NCBI RefSeq assembly: GCF_042726155.1
Contig: NZ_JBHXHV010000001.1
Location: forward strand, 930,001-994,000
Length of the DNA: 64,000 bases
From: Leucobacter sp042726155
Lineage (GTDB): Bacteria > Actinomycetota > Actinomycetes > Actinomycetales > Microbacteriaceae
Reading direction: 5' to 3'
The position numbers and the translations under genes are program-made. Positions 17,120 to 26,087 of this stretch are shown here, in pieces. How positions within the stretch are numbered: the stretch's first letter is position 1; each line of letters begins with the position of its first letter. The notes under the pieces were generated by a model. It did no database searches. It was not told the DNA's origin and saw only the letters and a program-made list of their open reading frames with translations.

Positions 17120-17496
17120 GCGCGCTGCTGCCGCACGGGCACAACTTCACGATTCCAGTCGGCGATGTCGACGTCGAGCTCGAAGCTGTCGATGCGGCCG
17201 AGGTAGTCGCGGGCGGACCGAGCCAGGGAGCCGCTGAGCTCGGCACCATTGGCGGCGCCGAGGTGGGCGTCTGGGAGCTGCGCGACGGCACCGTGACCGA
17301 CACCGAGATCGATGAGATCTTTGTGGTGATCAGCGGTGGGGCCACGATCGAACTGCTCGAGGTCCCGGGCTCGCCCGAGGAGACGGGGCGTGTCATCGAG
17401 GTGGCCGCGGGTGATGTCATGCGACTCGTCGCGGGCACCCGCACGAAGTGGTCCGTCGAGGACCACATTCGAAAGGTCTACATCGCGGGAGAGTAG
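17116..17496 (+). CDS. Cupin-domain protein
   Basis: This 126-aa single-domain protein resembles the cupin_3 group (EIFVVISGGATIELLE, then VAAGDVMRLVAGTRTKWSVEDHIRKVYI). Members are found with amine or ureide catabolic enzymes. The GTG start at 17116 overlaps the stop of the FAD oxidoreductase gene. The second cupin motif lacks the usual histidine, so metal binding is doubtful. Its likely role is with the oxidase, but this is inferred only from coupling. Confidence 0.8.
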   Translation: MSALLPHGHNFTIPVGDVDVELEAVDAAEVVAGGPSQGAAELGTIGGAEVGVWELRDGTVTDTEIDEIFVVISGGATIELLEVPGSPEETGRVIEVAAGDVMRLVAGTRTKWSVEDHIRKVYIAGE

Positions 17497-17630
17497 TGGG
17501 AGTAGCGGTCGCGTCCGTCGGGAATGGGTGAAGCTGAGCGCCTGCTGAACGCTAGGATGTGTGACTGGCTGTGCGCTCGAAGGGGTGGCTGCGCGGCTCC
17601 TCGCGATCCGGAACCCCCGAAGGAGCCCGC

Positions 17631-18971
17631 ATGGCATTGACCTGGAAGCAGCACGGAGACGGCACGCACGTCGCGCCCGATGCGATCGTGTTGCCCGAGG
17701 AGCGGCTCAGCTGGCTGCGCACCATTGGATTCGGCGCGCAACACGTTGTGGCGATGTTCGGCGCGACATTCCTCGTACCCCTGCTCACCGGGTTCAGCCC
17801 GACAGCAACGCTGTTCTTCTCGGGCCTCGGCACACTGCTCTTTCTGCTGATCACTGGCAACCGCCTGCCGAGCTATCTCGGTTCGTCTTTCGCGTTCATC
17901 GCCCCGATTCTCGCCGCGACGGCGAGCGGGGACCCCGAAAACCCCGATCTCGGCCGAGCTTCATTCGGCATTCTCGCCATCGGCGTGCTGATGGCGATCG
18001 TCGGTCTCATTGTGAACCGCTTCGGTTCCGGGTGGATCAACGCGCTCATGCCGCCCGTCGTAATGGGCGCGATCGTCGCGCTGATCGGGTTCAACCTCGC
18101 GCCCGCGGTGAAGAACAACTGGAACGCCACCGAGCTTTCAGGCTGGGTCGCGCTCATCACCATCACCGCGGTACTGCTCATCACCGTGCTCTTCCGGGGG
18201 CTGCTGGGGCGCCTCTCGATTGTTCTCGGCATGGCCGTCGGGTACATCTCGGCAATCTTCATGGGCGAGGTCGATTTCTCGAAGGTGGGTGATGCGGCTT
18301 GGATCGGGCTCCCCGCGTTCCACGCGGTCGGCAACCCGTTTGCGGACCCGACGCTGTGGGGCCTGCTGCCCGCGTTCCTGCCCGTCGTGCTCGTGCTCAT
18401 CGCCGAAAACGTGGGCCACGTGAAGAGCGTTGGGCTCATGGTGAACCGCGACCTCGACCCCGTGACGGGGCGGGCGCTGCTCGCTGACGGCGTTTCGACG
18501 ATGCTGGCTGGCTTTGGTGGCGGATCGGGAACGACGACCTACGGCGAGAACATCGGGGTCATGGCGGCGACGCGCGTCTACTCGACGGCCGCGTACTGGG
18601 TCGCCGGGCTGTTTGCGGTGCTGCTGAGCTTCTCGCCGAAGGTCGGCGAAGTGATCTTCTCGGTGCCGGCCGGTGTGCTCGCGGGCGTGACCGTGGCGCT
18701 GTATGGCCTGATTGGCCTGATCGGCGTCAAGATCTGGATCGACAACAAGGTCGACTTCTCGAAGCCGATCAACCAGTTCTCGGCGGCCGTGCCGCTGATC
18801 GTCGGCATCGCCGACTTCACGCTGCAGATCGGATCTGTGCTGTTCAACGGCATCGCGCTCGGCACGATCGCGGCGGTCGTTGTCTATCACCTCATGCGCA
18901 CACTCGCGAAGCTGCGCGGCGGCGAGGTGCAGGTCGCCGACCCGGTGGTCACGGGCGACACCCGCGACTAG
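17631..18971 (+). CDS. NCS2 uracil/xanthine-type permease
   Basis: This 446-aa transporter has about 12-14 membrane spans and both NCS2 substrate motifs: IAENVGHVKSVG (glutamate in TM8) and GSGTTTYGENIGVMAATRVYS (TM10). UraA-type sequences carry this pair, so uracil is the likeliest substrate; purines are possible. ATG at 17631 follows AAGGAG. TAGGAT near 17553 is a -10 candidate, giving a leader of some 70 nt in which I see no riboswitch. Confidence 0.9.
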   Translation: MALTWKQHGDGTHVAPDAIVLPEERLSWLRTIGFGAQHVVAMFGATFLVPLLTGFSPTATLFFSGLGTLLFLLITGNRLPSYLGSSFAFIAPILAATASGDPENPDLGRASFGILAIGVLMAIVGLIVNRFGSGWINALMPPVVMGAIVALIGFNLAPAVKNNWNATELSGWVALITITAVLLITVLFRGLLGRLSIVLGMAVGYISAIFMGEVDFSKVGDAAWIGLPAFHAVGNPFADPTLWGLLPAFLPVVLVLIAENVGHVKSVGLMVNRDLDPVTGRALLADGVSTMLAGFGGGSGTTTYGENIGVMAATRVYSTAAYWVAGLFAVLLSFSPKVGEVIFSVPAGVLAGVTVALYGLIGLIGVKIWIDNKVDFSKPINQFSAAVPLIVGIADFTLQIGSVLFNGIALGTIAAVVVYHLMRTLAKLRGGEVQVADPVVTGDTRD

Positions 18972-19258
18972 CGCGGGGACGCCGCGCCCCCGCGCGGCCG
19001 TCCGCCCCGCGCGGCCCGCGCGCCCCGTGCGCCCCGCGCGCCCCGCCCAATCCCGTCGAACACGAGGGTTCTCGCTGAACGCGAGCGAAAACGGGCCGAA
19101 AGTTCCTTCGTTCTGGCGGGCACCCCTCGCGTTCGGCGGCGGCACGCGGGCGGCGCGGGCGCGGGCACGCGGGGGGCACGCGGGCGGGTGCGGGCGGCGC
19201 GCCGCGAAACTCCGGGGAATCTGCGCTGATTCTCTGGAGTACTGCGTAGGGTGGCGGT
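18972..19258. other. 287-bp intergenic region with C-rich low complexity
   Basis: It begins with C-rich tandem-like sequence (about 18975-19054, repeats of GCGCGCCCCG) and ends with a -10 box TAGGGT at 19247-19252, 6 nt before the GTG of the helicase-like gene. A small CTCGC/GCGAG stem lies near 19071. I find no gene in it. Confidence 0.5.
19247..19252 (+). promoter_or_regulatory. -10 box of the helicase-like gene
   Basis: TAGGGT with 6 nt to GTG at 19259, the leaderless arrangement; this favours the GTG at 19259 as the true start. Confidence 0.45.
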
Positions 19259-22200
19259 GTGTGGAGTGTAGATCGGAAACGGCGACCCGAAAAGGGACGC
19301 AGCGCGGAAAGCGCTGAGTCCGTTCCGACGCGCGCCAACGGCGCCGGCTCGGAGTCGAGACCTGATGCGCGACGCGACGTGATATCCGACGCGCACGCTG
19401 CAGCTGAGCATCCTCGCAGCGAAGGCTCGCTCGCGAAGGCTCCCGCTCCGGCACCGCGTGTGCAGCCCGATCTGGCCGCTGGCCTGAGTGGCCCCGTCTC
19501 ACTCGTCGACGTCTACGCTGACGAGCACGCCGACTGGCGCCGCGAGCTCGCGGGCATCGGCGGGCGCAACGCGCTGCTGCACTTTGACGATCGTCCGGCG
19601 AATCGAATCGAGCTTTCGACCACGCACCCGGGCGGCCTGCCACAGTTCATCACGGGCAACAAGATTCTGCTGTCGGCGTTGATTCGCGACGACCTCGCCC
19701 TGCGCCACGCGCGCGCCGCCGCTGGCCGCGTCACCGACAAGGCCATCGAGATGCGCACCGTGCGTGGGCTTGAGACGGTCAACCTCGGCGTCGGCATTGC
19801 GAAGTGGGAGTTTGAGGGCGAAGACTTCTGCGCGCCGGTGCTGCTGCGTCCGCTCGCGATTCGCCGCTACGGCCGGGACTTCGAGCTCAAGCTCAAGCAG
19901 TTCCCTGTGGTCAACTCTGAACTCATCAGGGCAATGCGCGAGCAGTTCGGCATCAGCGTCGACGCACGCTCACTGATTGAGCTCTCGCAATCCGAGGGCG
20001 TGTTCAAGCCGCAGCCCGTGATCGACCGGCTGCGCCAGATGGCGGCGGGCGTGCCCGGGTTTGTGGTGCAGCCGCGCCTCGTCGTGTCGTCGTTCCACAA
20101 CGTCGCGCAGTCGATGGTGATGGACGCGAAAGATCTCACCTCACCCGTACTCGCGGCAGTGTGCGGCAATGAGCCAGCAAAGCGTCAGCTCGAAGCGACG
20201 TATCGCCCGGTTTCTGCGACGGCCCCAGACGACCGCTCCCCGAACACCGATCGCACCCTCTACGACGCCGATGCCGAGCAAGACGATGTGCTCGCACAGA
20301 TCGACGCCGGTCACTCGCTCGTGGTGCACACGCTCCCGGGCACCGGCGGTACGCAGACCGTCGTCAACGCCATCGGCAACCTCGTGCGCGCTGGCAAACG
20401 CGTGCTGATCGTGTCGCCGCGCCGTGCAACGCTCGACGGCATCACGCACCGCCTGGCCCGCGTCGGCCTCGCGGGACTCTCCGTGAGCCCCCGCCGCCTG
20501 CGCCGTAACCTGGTCGAATCGATCAGTCGAAACGAGAACGCCCGCTCTGAGCAGCTTCGCGACGTCGACGAAGCCCTCGTGCGACTGCGGGGCGTGCTTC
20601 TCGACTACCAGACGGCGCTGTCGACGCCCGATCCGCGATTCGGCGCCTCACCGCTTGACGCGCTGCGCAAGCTGACCGCGCTCTCGCTCGATGAGCGCCC
20701 GCCGAGCACAACGGTACGCCTCGACGATCAGGCGCTTGGTCAGCTCACGCTCGACCGGTCGTCGGTAGCTGAGGCGCTCACCGAGGTCGCGCGCCTCGGC
20801 CAGTTCCAGTACGGCCCGGAAGACTCACCTTGGTACGGCGTCAGCTTTAGTACGACCGAAGAGGCGCGATCCGCGTACGGCACCGCCGTCGACCTCGCGG
20901 AATCACAGCTGCCGCGTTTGATTTCGATGGCGAACGAGCTCATCGGTCAGACGTCAATGCGCCCGTACGAGACGATCGCCGAGCTTGGCGTCTATCTGCG
21001 CCTGCTCATGGGCATTCGCGAGACGCTCGACCGATTCACGCCCGAGGTCTACGACCGCTCGCTCACCGAGGTTATCGCGGCCCACGCCCCGCGCGGCGAC
21101 GACGAGATGTCGGCGGCAAACAAGCGCCGCTTGCGCAAGCTCGCTCGCGAATACGTGCGTCCCGGCGTGCACATCACCGATATGTACTCCCGACTGGTGC
21201 AGATTCAGCAGCAGCGCGTGCTCTGGCAGCGGTATACGACCGTTGTGGGGGCGCGGCCCGAGGTGCCGCTCGGTATCTCTGACGTGGTTGTCGCCTTCCA
21301 ATCGGCGTACCAAGATCTCGACTCGCTCGATCGCGTGCTTGGCACGGCGACCGACGCTGACCGCCTGAAGACGCAGTCGCTCGGCCGCCTCGCGAGCCGC
21401 ATCTCTGACCTCGCCCGCGAGTCTGAGGTGCTGCAGAACATTCAGGAGCGCACCGCGATCGTGGAGCGCATGCGTTCCGCGCACCTCGAACCGCTGCTCG
21501 ACGATCTTTCTGCGCGCCACGTGCCCGCCGAATCCGTTGCGTCCGAGCTCGAACTCGCCTGGTGGCAGTCGGCGCTCGAGCGCATGCTGCAGACCAACGA
21601 ATCGCTACTCAGCGCGAACACGAGCGTCATCGAGCGCCTCGAAGCTGATTTCCGGCTCGTCGACGACGCGCACGCGGGCGCCAACGGCGCGCTGCTCGCC
21701 GCGGCGCTCTCCGATTCGTGGCGCGTTGCCGTGCTCGACTTCAAGCAGGAGGCGCTCGCGATGCGTGAGGCGCTCCGCAGCGGCTACGTTTCGCCGCTCT
21801 CGCTCGCGCAGCGCGCGCCGCACCTGCTCGGCGTGCTCGCGCCGGTCTGGACGATGTCGCCCTATGAGGTCGCGATGCTCCCCGACACGATGCGCTTCGA
21901 CGCAACGCTCATCGTCGACGCTGGGGCCACGACGCTCGCGGAAAACCTCGGCGCGATTCGTCGCGCCGATCAGGTCGTTGCATTCGGCGACACGATGACG
22001 CAGACGCCTTCCCACTTCGAGATCGCGGTGGGTGCATCGGATGAGGATCGCGAAACCGTTGATGTCGAGGCCCTGCACCGCAGCTCTGCGTTTGCACAGC
22101 TCGGCGAGGTGCTGCCGACGCTGACCCTGACCCGCAGCTACCGAGCGGGCGGCGAAGATCTCACGAACCTCGTCAACACGCGCTTCTACGGTGGCGCGAT

Positions 22201-23140
22201 CCAGTCGATGCCGTGGGCAGGTAGCTTCCTGGGCCACTCGAGCCTGACCTACGAGTTTGTGCGCGGCGGCCAGGGGCTACCCGATCAGCAGACCGGCGCC
22301 GTTGAGAGCACCGATGCAGAGGTCGAGCGCGTCGTGCAGCTCGTGCTGCAGCACGCGAGCGATCGTTCGAGTGAATCGCTCATGGTGATAACCGCGAGCG
22401 AGCGCCACGCGGTGCGGGTGTACCAGGCAGTACTGCAGGCGTTTTCGAAGTTCCCGCAGTACCGCGACTTCCTGCTCGGTGAACGCGCAGAGCCGTTCGC
22501 CGTGCTCACGCTCGAGCAGGCGACCGCGCAGAGCCGCGATCGCGTGATTTTCTCGATCGGGTTCGGCCGCACCCCGCACGGCCGAGTGCTCTCAAACTTC
22601 GGCGGCCTCGGTCGCCCGGGCGGCGAGCGCCTGCTCGCGGTCGCGATGACCCGCGCGCGCCGGGCGATGACTATCGTCAGCTGCTTCAAGCCAGAGGACC
22701 TCGACCGTGCGCGCCTGAAGCACGGCGTCGTCGAACTTGCTGAACTGCTCGCGTTCGAGCACCCAGAACCCGAGGCGCCATCGCTGCCCGCTGAGCGCGA
22801 CCCGATGCTGGGCGAGCTTGCCGATCGTCTTGAGGCGCTCGGACTCACCGTCGCGATGGACTACCGCGGTGCGATCCCACTAGCCGCCTCGCTCGGTGAC
22901 CGGGCGATCGCCATCGATCTCGATCTCGGCATGGCGGGCGAATACCGCGGCGACAGCCTGCGCGACACACTTCGCCTGCGACCAGCGGTGCTGCGACGCC
23001 TCGGCTGGCACTACCACCGCGTGCAGAGTTTCGACCTGTTTGCCGACCCCGACGAGGTCGCGCTGCGCATTGCCCGTATTGTGGGCTACGACGCGGGCAA
23101 TGAGGCGGGGGAGGGCGCGGCCGAGCAGGGCCGCGCATGA
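19259..23140 (+). CDS. SF1 helicase-like protein with degenerate ATPase motifs and nuclease-like tail
   Basis: This 1293-aa protein has a basic disordered N-terminus (to about 80), a DUF4011-like segment (WRRELAGIGGRNALLHF), a split SF1 helicase core, and a C-terminal ~80-residue PD-(D/E)xK-like domain (AIDLDLGM; LRPAVLRRLGWHYHRVQSFDLF). The core is eroded: Walker A reads LPGTGGTQT (359-367), where the lysine is G364, and Walker B reads LIVDAG, where the glutamate is A888. Later motifs (YRAGGEDLTNLVNTRFY, VAMTRARRAM) remain. ATP hydrolysis is therefore doubtful. The stop overlaps the next gene by ATGA. Its role is unknown; relatives with intact motifs are DNA helicases. Confidence 0.75.
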   Translation: MWSVDRKRRPEKGRSAESAESVPTRANGAGSESRPDARRDVISDAHAAAEHPRSEGSLAKAPAPAPRVQPDLAAGLSGPVSLVDVYADEHADWRRELAGIGGRNALLHFDDRPANRIELSTTHPGGLPQFITGNKILLSALIRDDLALRHARAAAGRVTDKAIEMRTVRGLETVNLGVGIAKWEFEGEDFCAPVLLRPLAIRRYGRDFELKLKQFPVVNSELIRAMREQFGISVDARSLIELSQSEGVFKPQPVIDRLRQMAAGVPGFVVQPRLVVSSFHNVAQSMVMDAKDLTSPVLAAVCGNEPAKRQLEATYRPVSATAPDDRSPNTDRTLYDADAEQDDVLAQIDAGHSLVVHTLPGTGGTQTVVNAIGNLVRAGKRVLIVSPRRATLDGITHRLARVGLAGLSVSPRRLRRNLVESISRNENARSEQLRDVDEALVRLRGVLLDYQTALSTPDPRFGASPLDALRKLTALSLDERPPSTTVRLDDQALGQLTLDRSSVAEALTEVARLGQFQYGPEDSPWYGVSFSTTEEARSAYGTAVDLAESQLPRLISMANELIGQTSMRPYETIAELGVYLRLLMGIRETLDRFTPEVYDRSLTEVIAAHAPRGDDEMSAANKRRLRKLAREYVRPGVHITDMYSRLVQIQQQRVLWQRYTTVVGARPEVPLGISDVVVAFQSAYQDLDSLDRVLGTATDADRLKTQSLGRLASRISDLARESEVLQNIQERTAIVERMRSAHLEPLLDDLSARHVPAESVASELELAWWQSALERMLQTNESLLSANTSVIERLEADFRLVDDAHAGANGALLAAALSDSWRVAVLDFKQEALAMREALRSGYVSPLSLAQRAPHLLGVLAPVWTMSPYEVAMLPDTMRFDATLIVDAGATTLAENLGAIRRADQVVAFGDTMTQTPSHFEIAVGASDEDRETVDVEALHRSSAFAQLGEVLPTLTLTRSYRAGGEDLTNLVNTRFYGGAIQSMPWAGSFLGHSSLTYEFVRGGQGLPDQQTGAVESTDAEVERVVQLVLQHASDRSSESLMVITASERHAVRVYQAVLQAFSKFPQYRDFLLGERAEPFAVLTLEQATAQSRDRVIFSIGFGRTPHGRVLSNFGGLGRPGGERLLAVAMTRARRAMTIVSCFKPEDLDRARLKHGVVELAELLAFEHPEPEAPSLPAERDPMLGELADRLEALGLTVAMDYRGAIPLAASLGDRAIAIDLDLGMAGEYRGDSLRDTLRLRPAVLRRLGWHYHRVQSFDLFADPDEVALRIARIVGYDAGNEAGEGAAEQGRA

Positions 23141-23367
23141 CCGACGAAGCTCACGCCCGACCGGCCCCGCGCCGGTCGCGACGCGCGAGCCGACCAGCAC
23201 CCACGGGCGTGGATCCGAGGCCGTCAGAGCACCCGCTCGACGCGCGCGCGGCTGAGGATCGGCTCGATGCGTGGGGTGACGGCGCCGCAGCCGTCAATGG
23301 CGGCCGTGCAGCTCCAAGTGCGCACGACGAGGCGCTGAAGCGTGACCGCCCGCCCCACTGGGGGTAA
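23137..23367 (+). CDS. Small conserved-looking protein coupled to the helicase-like gene
   Basis: This 76-aa, charged, alanine/arginine-rich protein overlaps the stop of the helicase-like gene by ATGA. The N-terminal half is basic (PRRSRRASRPAP). The C-terminal half, AAEDRLDAWGDG then DEALKRDRPPHWG, looks like a defined short motif rather than noise. No domain is recognised. Coupling suggests a partner of the upstream protein. Confidence 0.55.
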   Translation: MTDEAHARPAPRRSRRASRPAPTGVDPRPSEHPLDARAAEDRLDAWGDGAAAVNGGRAAPSAHDEALKRDRPPHWG

Positions 23368-23382
23368 TGAGCGCGCCAGCGC

Positions 23383-23721
23383 CTAGCTGCTGGAGGAGCC
23401 TGAAGATCCGGACGACGACGAGCTGGACGACGATCCTGATCCCGAGCTGGACTTCGAAGGCGACTTCGAACCCCCGCCTGAGCTCGACTTTGATTCCGAC
23501 GAGGACCCCGAGGATCCCGAGCCCGACGATCCGGATCCAGACCCCGCTCGCGAATCGGTGCGATAGAAGCCGGACCCCTTGAACGAGACGCCGAGCGAGC
23601 CGAAGACCTTGCGCAGGGTGCCGCCGCACTCGGGGCACTCGGTCAAAGCGTTGTCGGAGAACGCCTGATAGATGTCAAAGGCGTGGCCGCATTCTGAGCA
23701 GCGATAAGCGTACGTAGGCAC
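23383..23721 (-). CDS. FmdB-type zinc-ribbon protein
   Basis: This 112-aa protein opens with the FmdB pattern PTYAYRCSECGHAFDI, with a second pair CPECGG, giving a four-cysteine zinc ribbon, and then LRKVFGSLGVSFKGSGFYRTD. From about residue 55 on it is a serine/glycine-rich low-complexity tail, longer than usual. GTG at 23721 fits the family's usual start; TTG at 23730 would add three residues. The regulatory role is uncertain. It ends facing the coupled small gene. Confidence 0.85.
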   Translation of the reverse strand: MPTYAYRCSECGHAFDIYQAFSDNALTECPECGGTLRKVFGSLGVSFKGSGFYRTDSRAGSGSGSSGSGSSGSSSESKSSSGGGSKSPSKSSSGSGSSSSSSSSGSSGSSSS

Positions 23722-23778
23722 GAGGCTCAATGATACCCGTTCTAAGCCCGCGCCCAGGGGTGTGACGCCAGCTCTCGC

Positions 23779-24363
23779 TCAGCCGGTGGCGAACCGGATG
23801 ATGCGGGTGGGGGTGACGGCGCCGTCGACCGGAACGTCGTGGGCGTCGCGCGGGAGCGACTCGAATACATCGGCGTCGTCGACGACTGCGTATACCGGCG
23901 GCCTGCGAGCGAGCGATGCAAGCAACCGGTCGTAATACCCGAGCCCCCAGCCGAGCCGGGTGCCGTGCTCGTCGACCGCGCACGCCGGCACAATCATGAG
24001 ATCAACCTCGGCCGCCGCCCCTGCCCCGAGTCTGGGCCCGTCGGGTTCTGCGATTCCGTGCCTGCCGATGACGCGAGCACCGGTGTCTCGGGCCCACTCG
24101 AGGCGGTGGCCCGAGAGGGCGATCGGAAGCAGTACCCGCACACCCGTATCGCGTGCCCACTGCAAGAAGCCACTCACATCGGGTTCGGTACCGAGCGGCA
24201 CATACGCGGTGAGCGAGGTCGCGCCGCGCTCAGTGACGAGGGCCGCGAGTTGGCGGGTGAGTCCGTCACGGCGCTCGTCGCGATCCGGCGCAGATACTGT
24301 CGCGCGCTGTTCGCGCACGGCCGATCTCAGTGCGGTCTTCGCCGGGCGCGAATCGTCAGCCAT
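23779..24363 (-). CDS. 5-formyltetrahydrofolate cyclo-ligase
   Basis: This 194-aa enzyme converts 5-formyl-THF to 5,10-methenyl-THF using ATP. The diagnostic C-terminal P-loop-like motif is GTRLGWGLGYYDRLLA, with ALRSAVREQR near the start. Length is normal. The start is fixed by a TATGCT -10 box at 24371-24376, 7 nt from the ATG (leaderless). It is divergent from galU, an arrangement common in actinobacteria, and lies beside the FmdB gene on the same strand. Confidence 0.92.
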   Translation of the reverse strand: MADDSRPAKTALRSAVREQRATVSAPDRDERRDGLTRQLAALVTERGATSLTAYVPLGTEPDVSGFLQWARDTGVRVLLPIALSGHRLEWARDTGARVIGRHGIAEPDGPRLGAGAAAEVDLMIVPACAVDEHGTRLGWGLGYYDRLLASLARRPPVYAVVDDADVFESLPRDAHDVPVDGAVTPTRIIRFATG

Positions 24364-24370
24364 AGCACTC

Positions 24371-24376
24371 AGCATA
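24371..24376 (-). promoter_or_regulatory. -10 box of leaderless 5-FTHF cyclo-ligase gene
   Basis: TATGCT on the minus strand with 7 nt to the ATG at 24363. Confidence 0.5.
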
Positions 24377-24427
24377 TGCGCGGTGCGAGCCTCTCGGTGG
24401 TGACTTTGCGGCCCGAGGATCGGGGGA

Positions 24428-24433
24428 TAGGCT
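24428..24433 (+). promoter_or_regulatory. -10 box of leaderless galU
   Basis: TAGGCT with 7 nt to the galU ATG at 24441. No ribosome-binding site is present. Confidence 0.55.
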
Positions 24434-24440
24434 GACAGTC

Positions 24441-25370
24441 ATGACAGAGACTCAGGCGACTCAGAGGCGTTCGGTTGCTAAGGCCGTAGTGCCTGCCGCA
24501 GGGCTTGGCACCCGCTTCCTTCCGGCGACGAAGGCGATGCCGAAAGAGATGCTGCCAATCGTCGACAAGCCAGCGATCCAGTACGTAGTGGAAGAGGCCG
24601 CCGCAGCTGGGCTCGGTGACGTGCTCATCATCACCGGTCGCAACAAAGACAATCTGCTGAACCACTTCGACAGCGTTCCCGAGCTCGAATACTCGCTCGA
24701 GCGCAAGGGTGACGAGGGCAAGCTCGAGAAGGTACACGAGTCGAGCGAGGTCGCAGAGGTGCACTTCCTGCGCCAGGGCCAGCCTCTCGGGCTCGGCCAC
24801 GCCGTCGGCCGTGCGCGCAGCCACGTTGGCAATGAATCATTCGCTGTGCTGCTGGGCGATGACCTTATTGACCCGCGGGATCCGCTGCTCGATCGAATGA
24901 TCGCCGAACACGACTCGCGCGGTGCGACCGTCATTGCGTTGATGGAGGTGCCGCGGGAATCCGTGCACCTCTACGGCTGTGCCGCGGTCGAGGCGACCGA
25001 CGACCACGATGTCGTGCGCATCACGGGACTCGTTGAGAAGCCATCGGCCGACGAAGCGCCGTCGAACCTTGCCGTGATCGGGCGCTACGTGCTGCGGCCT
25101 GAGATCTTTGACATTCTTGACCAGCTTCCACCCGGTCGCGGCGGCGAGATTCAGCTCACCGACGGCCTGAACTACCTGGCCGAGGGCAAGGGCGATGGTC
25201 CCGTCTTCGGCGTCATCTTCCGGGGTCGTCGGTACGACACCGGTGATCGCGCCGACTGGATCAAGGCCAACGTGCTGCTGGGCGTCGACCACGAGGAGCT
25301 CGGCGAAGAGATCACTGAGTGGGTCATCGGCTTCGCGGATCGTCTCCGCAAGCAGCGCGCCGAGGGCTAA
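24441..25370 (+). CDS. galU: UTP--glucose-1-phosphate uridylyltransferase
   Basis: This 309-aa cytoplasmic enzyme makes UDP-glucose for cell-envelope sugars. It has the nucleotidyltransferase motif PAAGLGTRFLPATKAMPKEMLP (about 15-36), DKPAIQYVVEEA, and GRYVLRPEIFDIL. The start is leaderless. It heads a short unit with a RimJ-type acetyltransferase and a SepX/GLPR-like gene. In other actinobacteria a moeA/glp gene lies between galU and rimJ; here it is absent. Confidence 0.94.
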   Translation: MTETQATQRRSVAKAVVPAAGLGTRFLPATKAMPKEMLPIVDKPAIQYVVEEAAAAGLGDVLIITGRNKDNLLNHFDSVPELEYSLERKGDEGKLEKVHESSEVAEVHFLRQGQPLGLGHAVGRARSHVGNESFAVLLGDDLIDPRDPLLDRMIAEHDSRGATVIALMEVPRESVHLYGCAAVEATDDHDVVRITGLVEKPSADEAPSNLAVIGRYVLRPEIFDILDQLPPGRGGEIQLTDGLNYLAEGKGDGPVFGVIFRGRRYDTGDRADWIKANVLLGVDHEELGEEITEWVIGFADRLRKQRAEG

Positions 25371-25375
25371 CCCAG

Positions 25376-25984
25376 GTGCCGCTCGGCCGTGAGATCGACG
25401 ACCCGGGGCTGATTTCTGCGGGCCGGGTGGCCGTGCGCATTATTCGTTGGGGCGATGCCGAACCGCTGCGACAGTTGCTCTCGGAGAACCGTGACTGGCT
25501 GCAGCGGTGGGAGGCGACGCATCCGGCGGGGCGAAGCGTCGTTCCCGGTTCGGTGTCGATGCGCCCACTGGTGCGTGTGCTGCGTAAGCAACTTCGTGCG
25601 GGCAGCGGAATGCCGTTTGTCGTGCTGTACGACGGTCAGGTCGTTGGTCAATTGAGTGTGTCAGAGATCAGCGGCGGAGCGTTGCAGTCGTCACAGCTCG
25701 GCTACTGGGTGTCACAGCACGTCGCGGGCCGGGGCATCACTACGGCGGCGGTCGCGCTCGTCATGGATCACCTGTTCGGCGTGCTGGGATTGCACCGCGT
25801 CGAAATCTGTATTCGGCCAGAGAATGGGCCGTCGTTGCGGGTCGTCGAGAAGCTCGGGCTGCGGCACGAGGGGCGGCGCGAGTCGTATATCCACATTGAC
25901 GGTGCGTGGCGTGACCACGAGTGCTTCGTTGCGCTGCGCGGTGACGCGAATGCCGGGTACACCGCGCGGCTACTCGAGGCGTGA
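25376..25984 (+). CDS. GNAT acetyltransferase, RimJ/RimL type
   Basis: This 202-aa GNAT protein has the acetyl-CoA-binding region QHVAGRGITTAAVALVMDHLF and the closing motif ENGPSLRVVEKLGLRHEGRRESYIHIDGAWRDHECFV typical of RimJ-like ribosomal-protein N-acetyltransferases. GTG at 25376 begins 5 nt after the galU stop; no convincing ribosome-binding site is visible, so coupling with galU is likely. The substrate is inferred from family only. Confidence 0.87.
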   Translation: MPLGREIDDPGLISAGRVAVRIIRWGDAEPLRQLLSENRDWLQRWEATHPAGRSVVPGSVSMRPLVRVLRKQLRAGSGMPFVVLYDGQVVGQLSVSEISGGALQSSQLGYWVSQHVAGRGITTAAVALVMDHLFGVLGLHRVEICIRPENGPSLRVVEKLGLRHEGRRESYIHIDGAWRDHECFVALRGDANAGYTARLLEA

Positions 25985-26074
25985 CCGGTACCCATAGCGC
26001 TTCCGAGCCTGAGCGGTTTCGGCATTTCGGGCGGGGGCGCGGCGCGCCGGTCAGAGCGCTCTGCGCGAACACCG

Positions 26075-26080
26075 TACAGT
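26075..26080 (+). promoter_or_regulatory. -10 box of the SepX/GLPR-like gene
   Basis: TACAGT with 7 nt to the ATG at 26088, a leaderless arrangement that favours this ATG over the in-frame GTG at 26079. Confidence 0.5.
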
Positions 26081-26087
26081 GATCCCC

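Noticed and set aside
18138..19643. Long minus-strand frame opposite the NCS2 permease
   Set aside because: Arginine/histidine-rich with no domain; a shadow of the plus-strand permease and intergenic GC-rich sequence.
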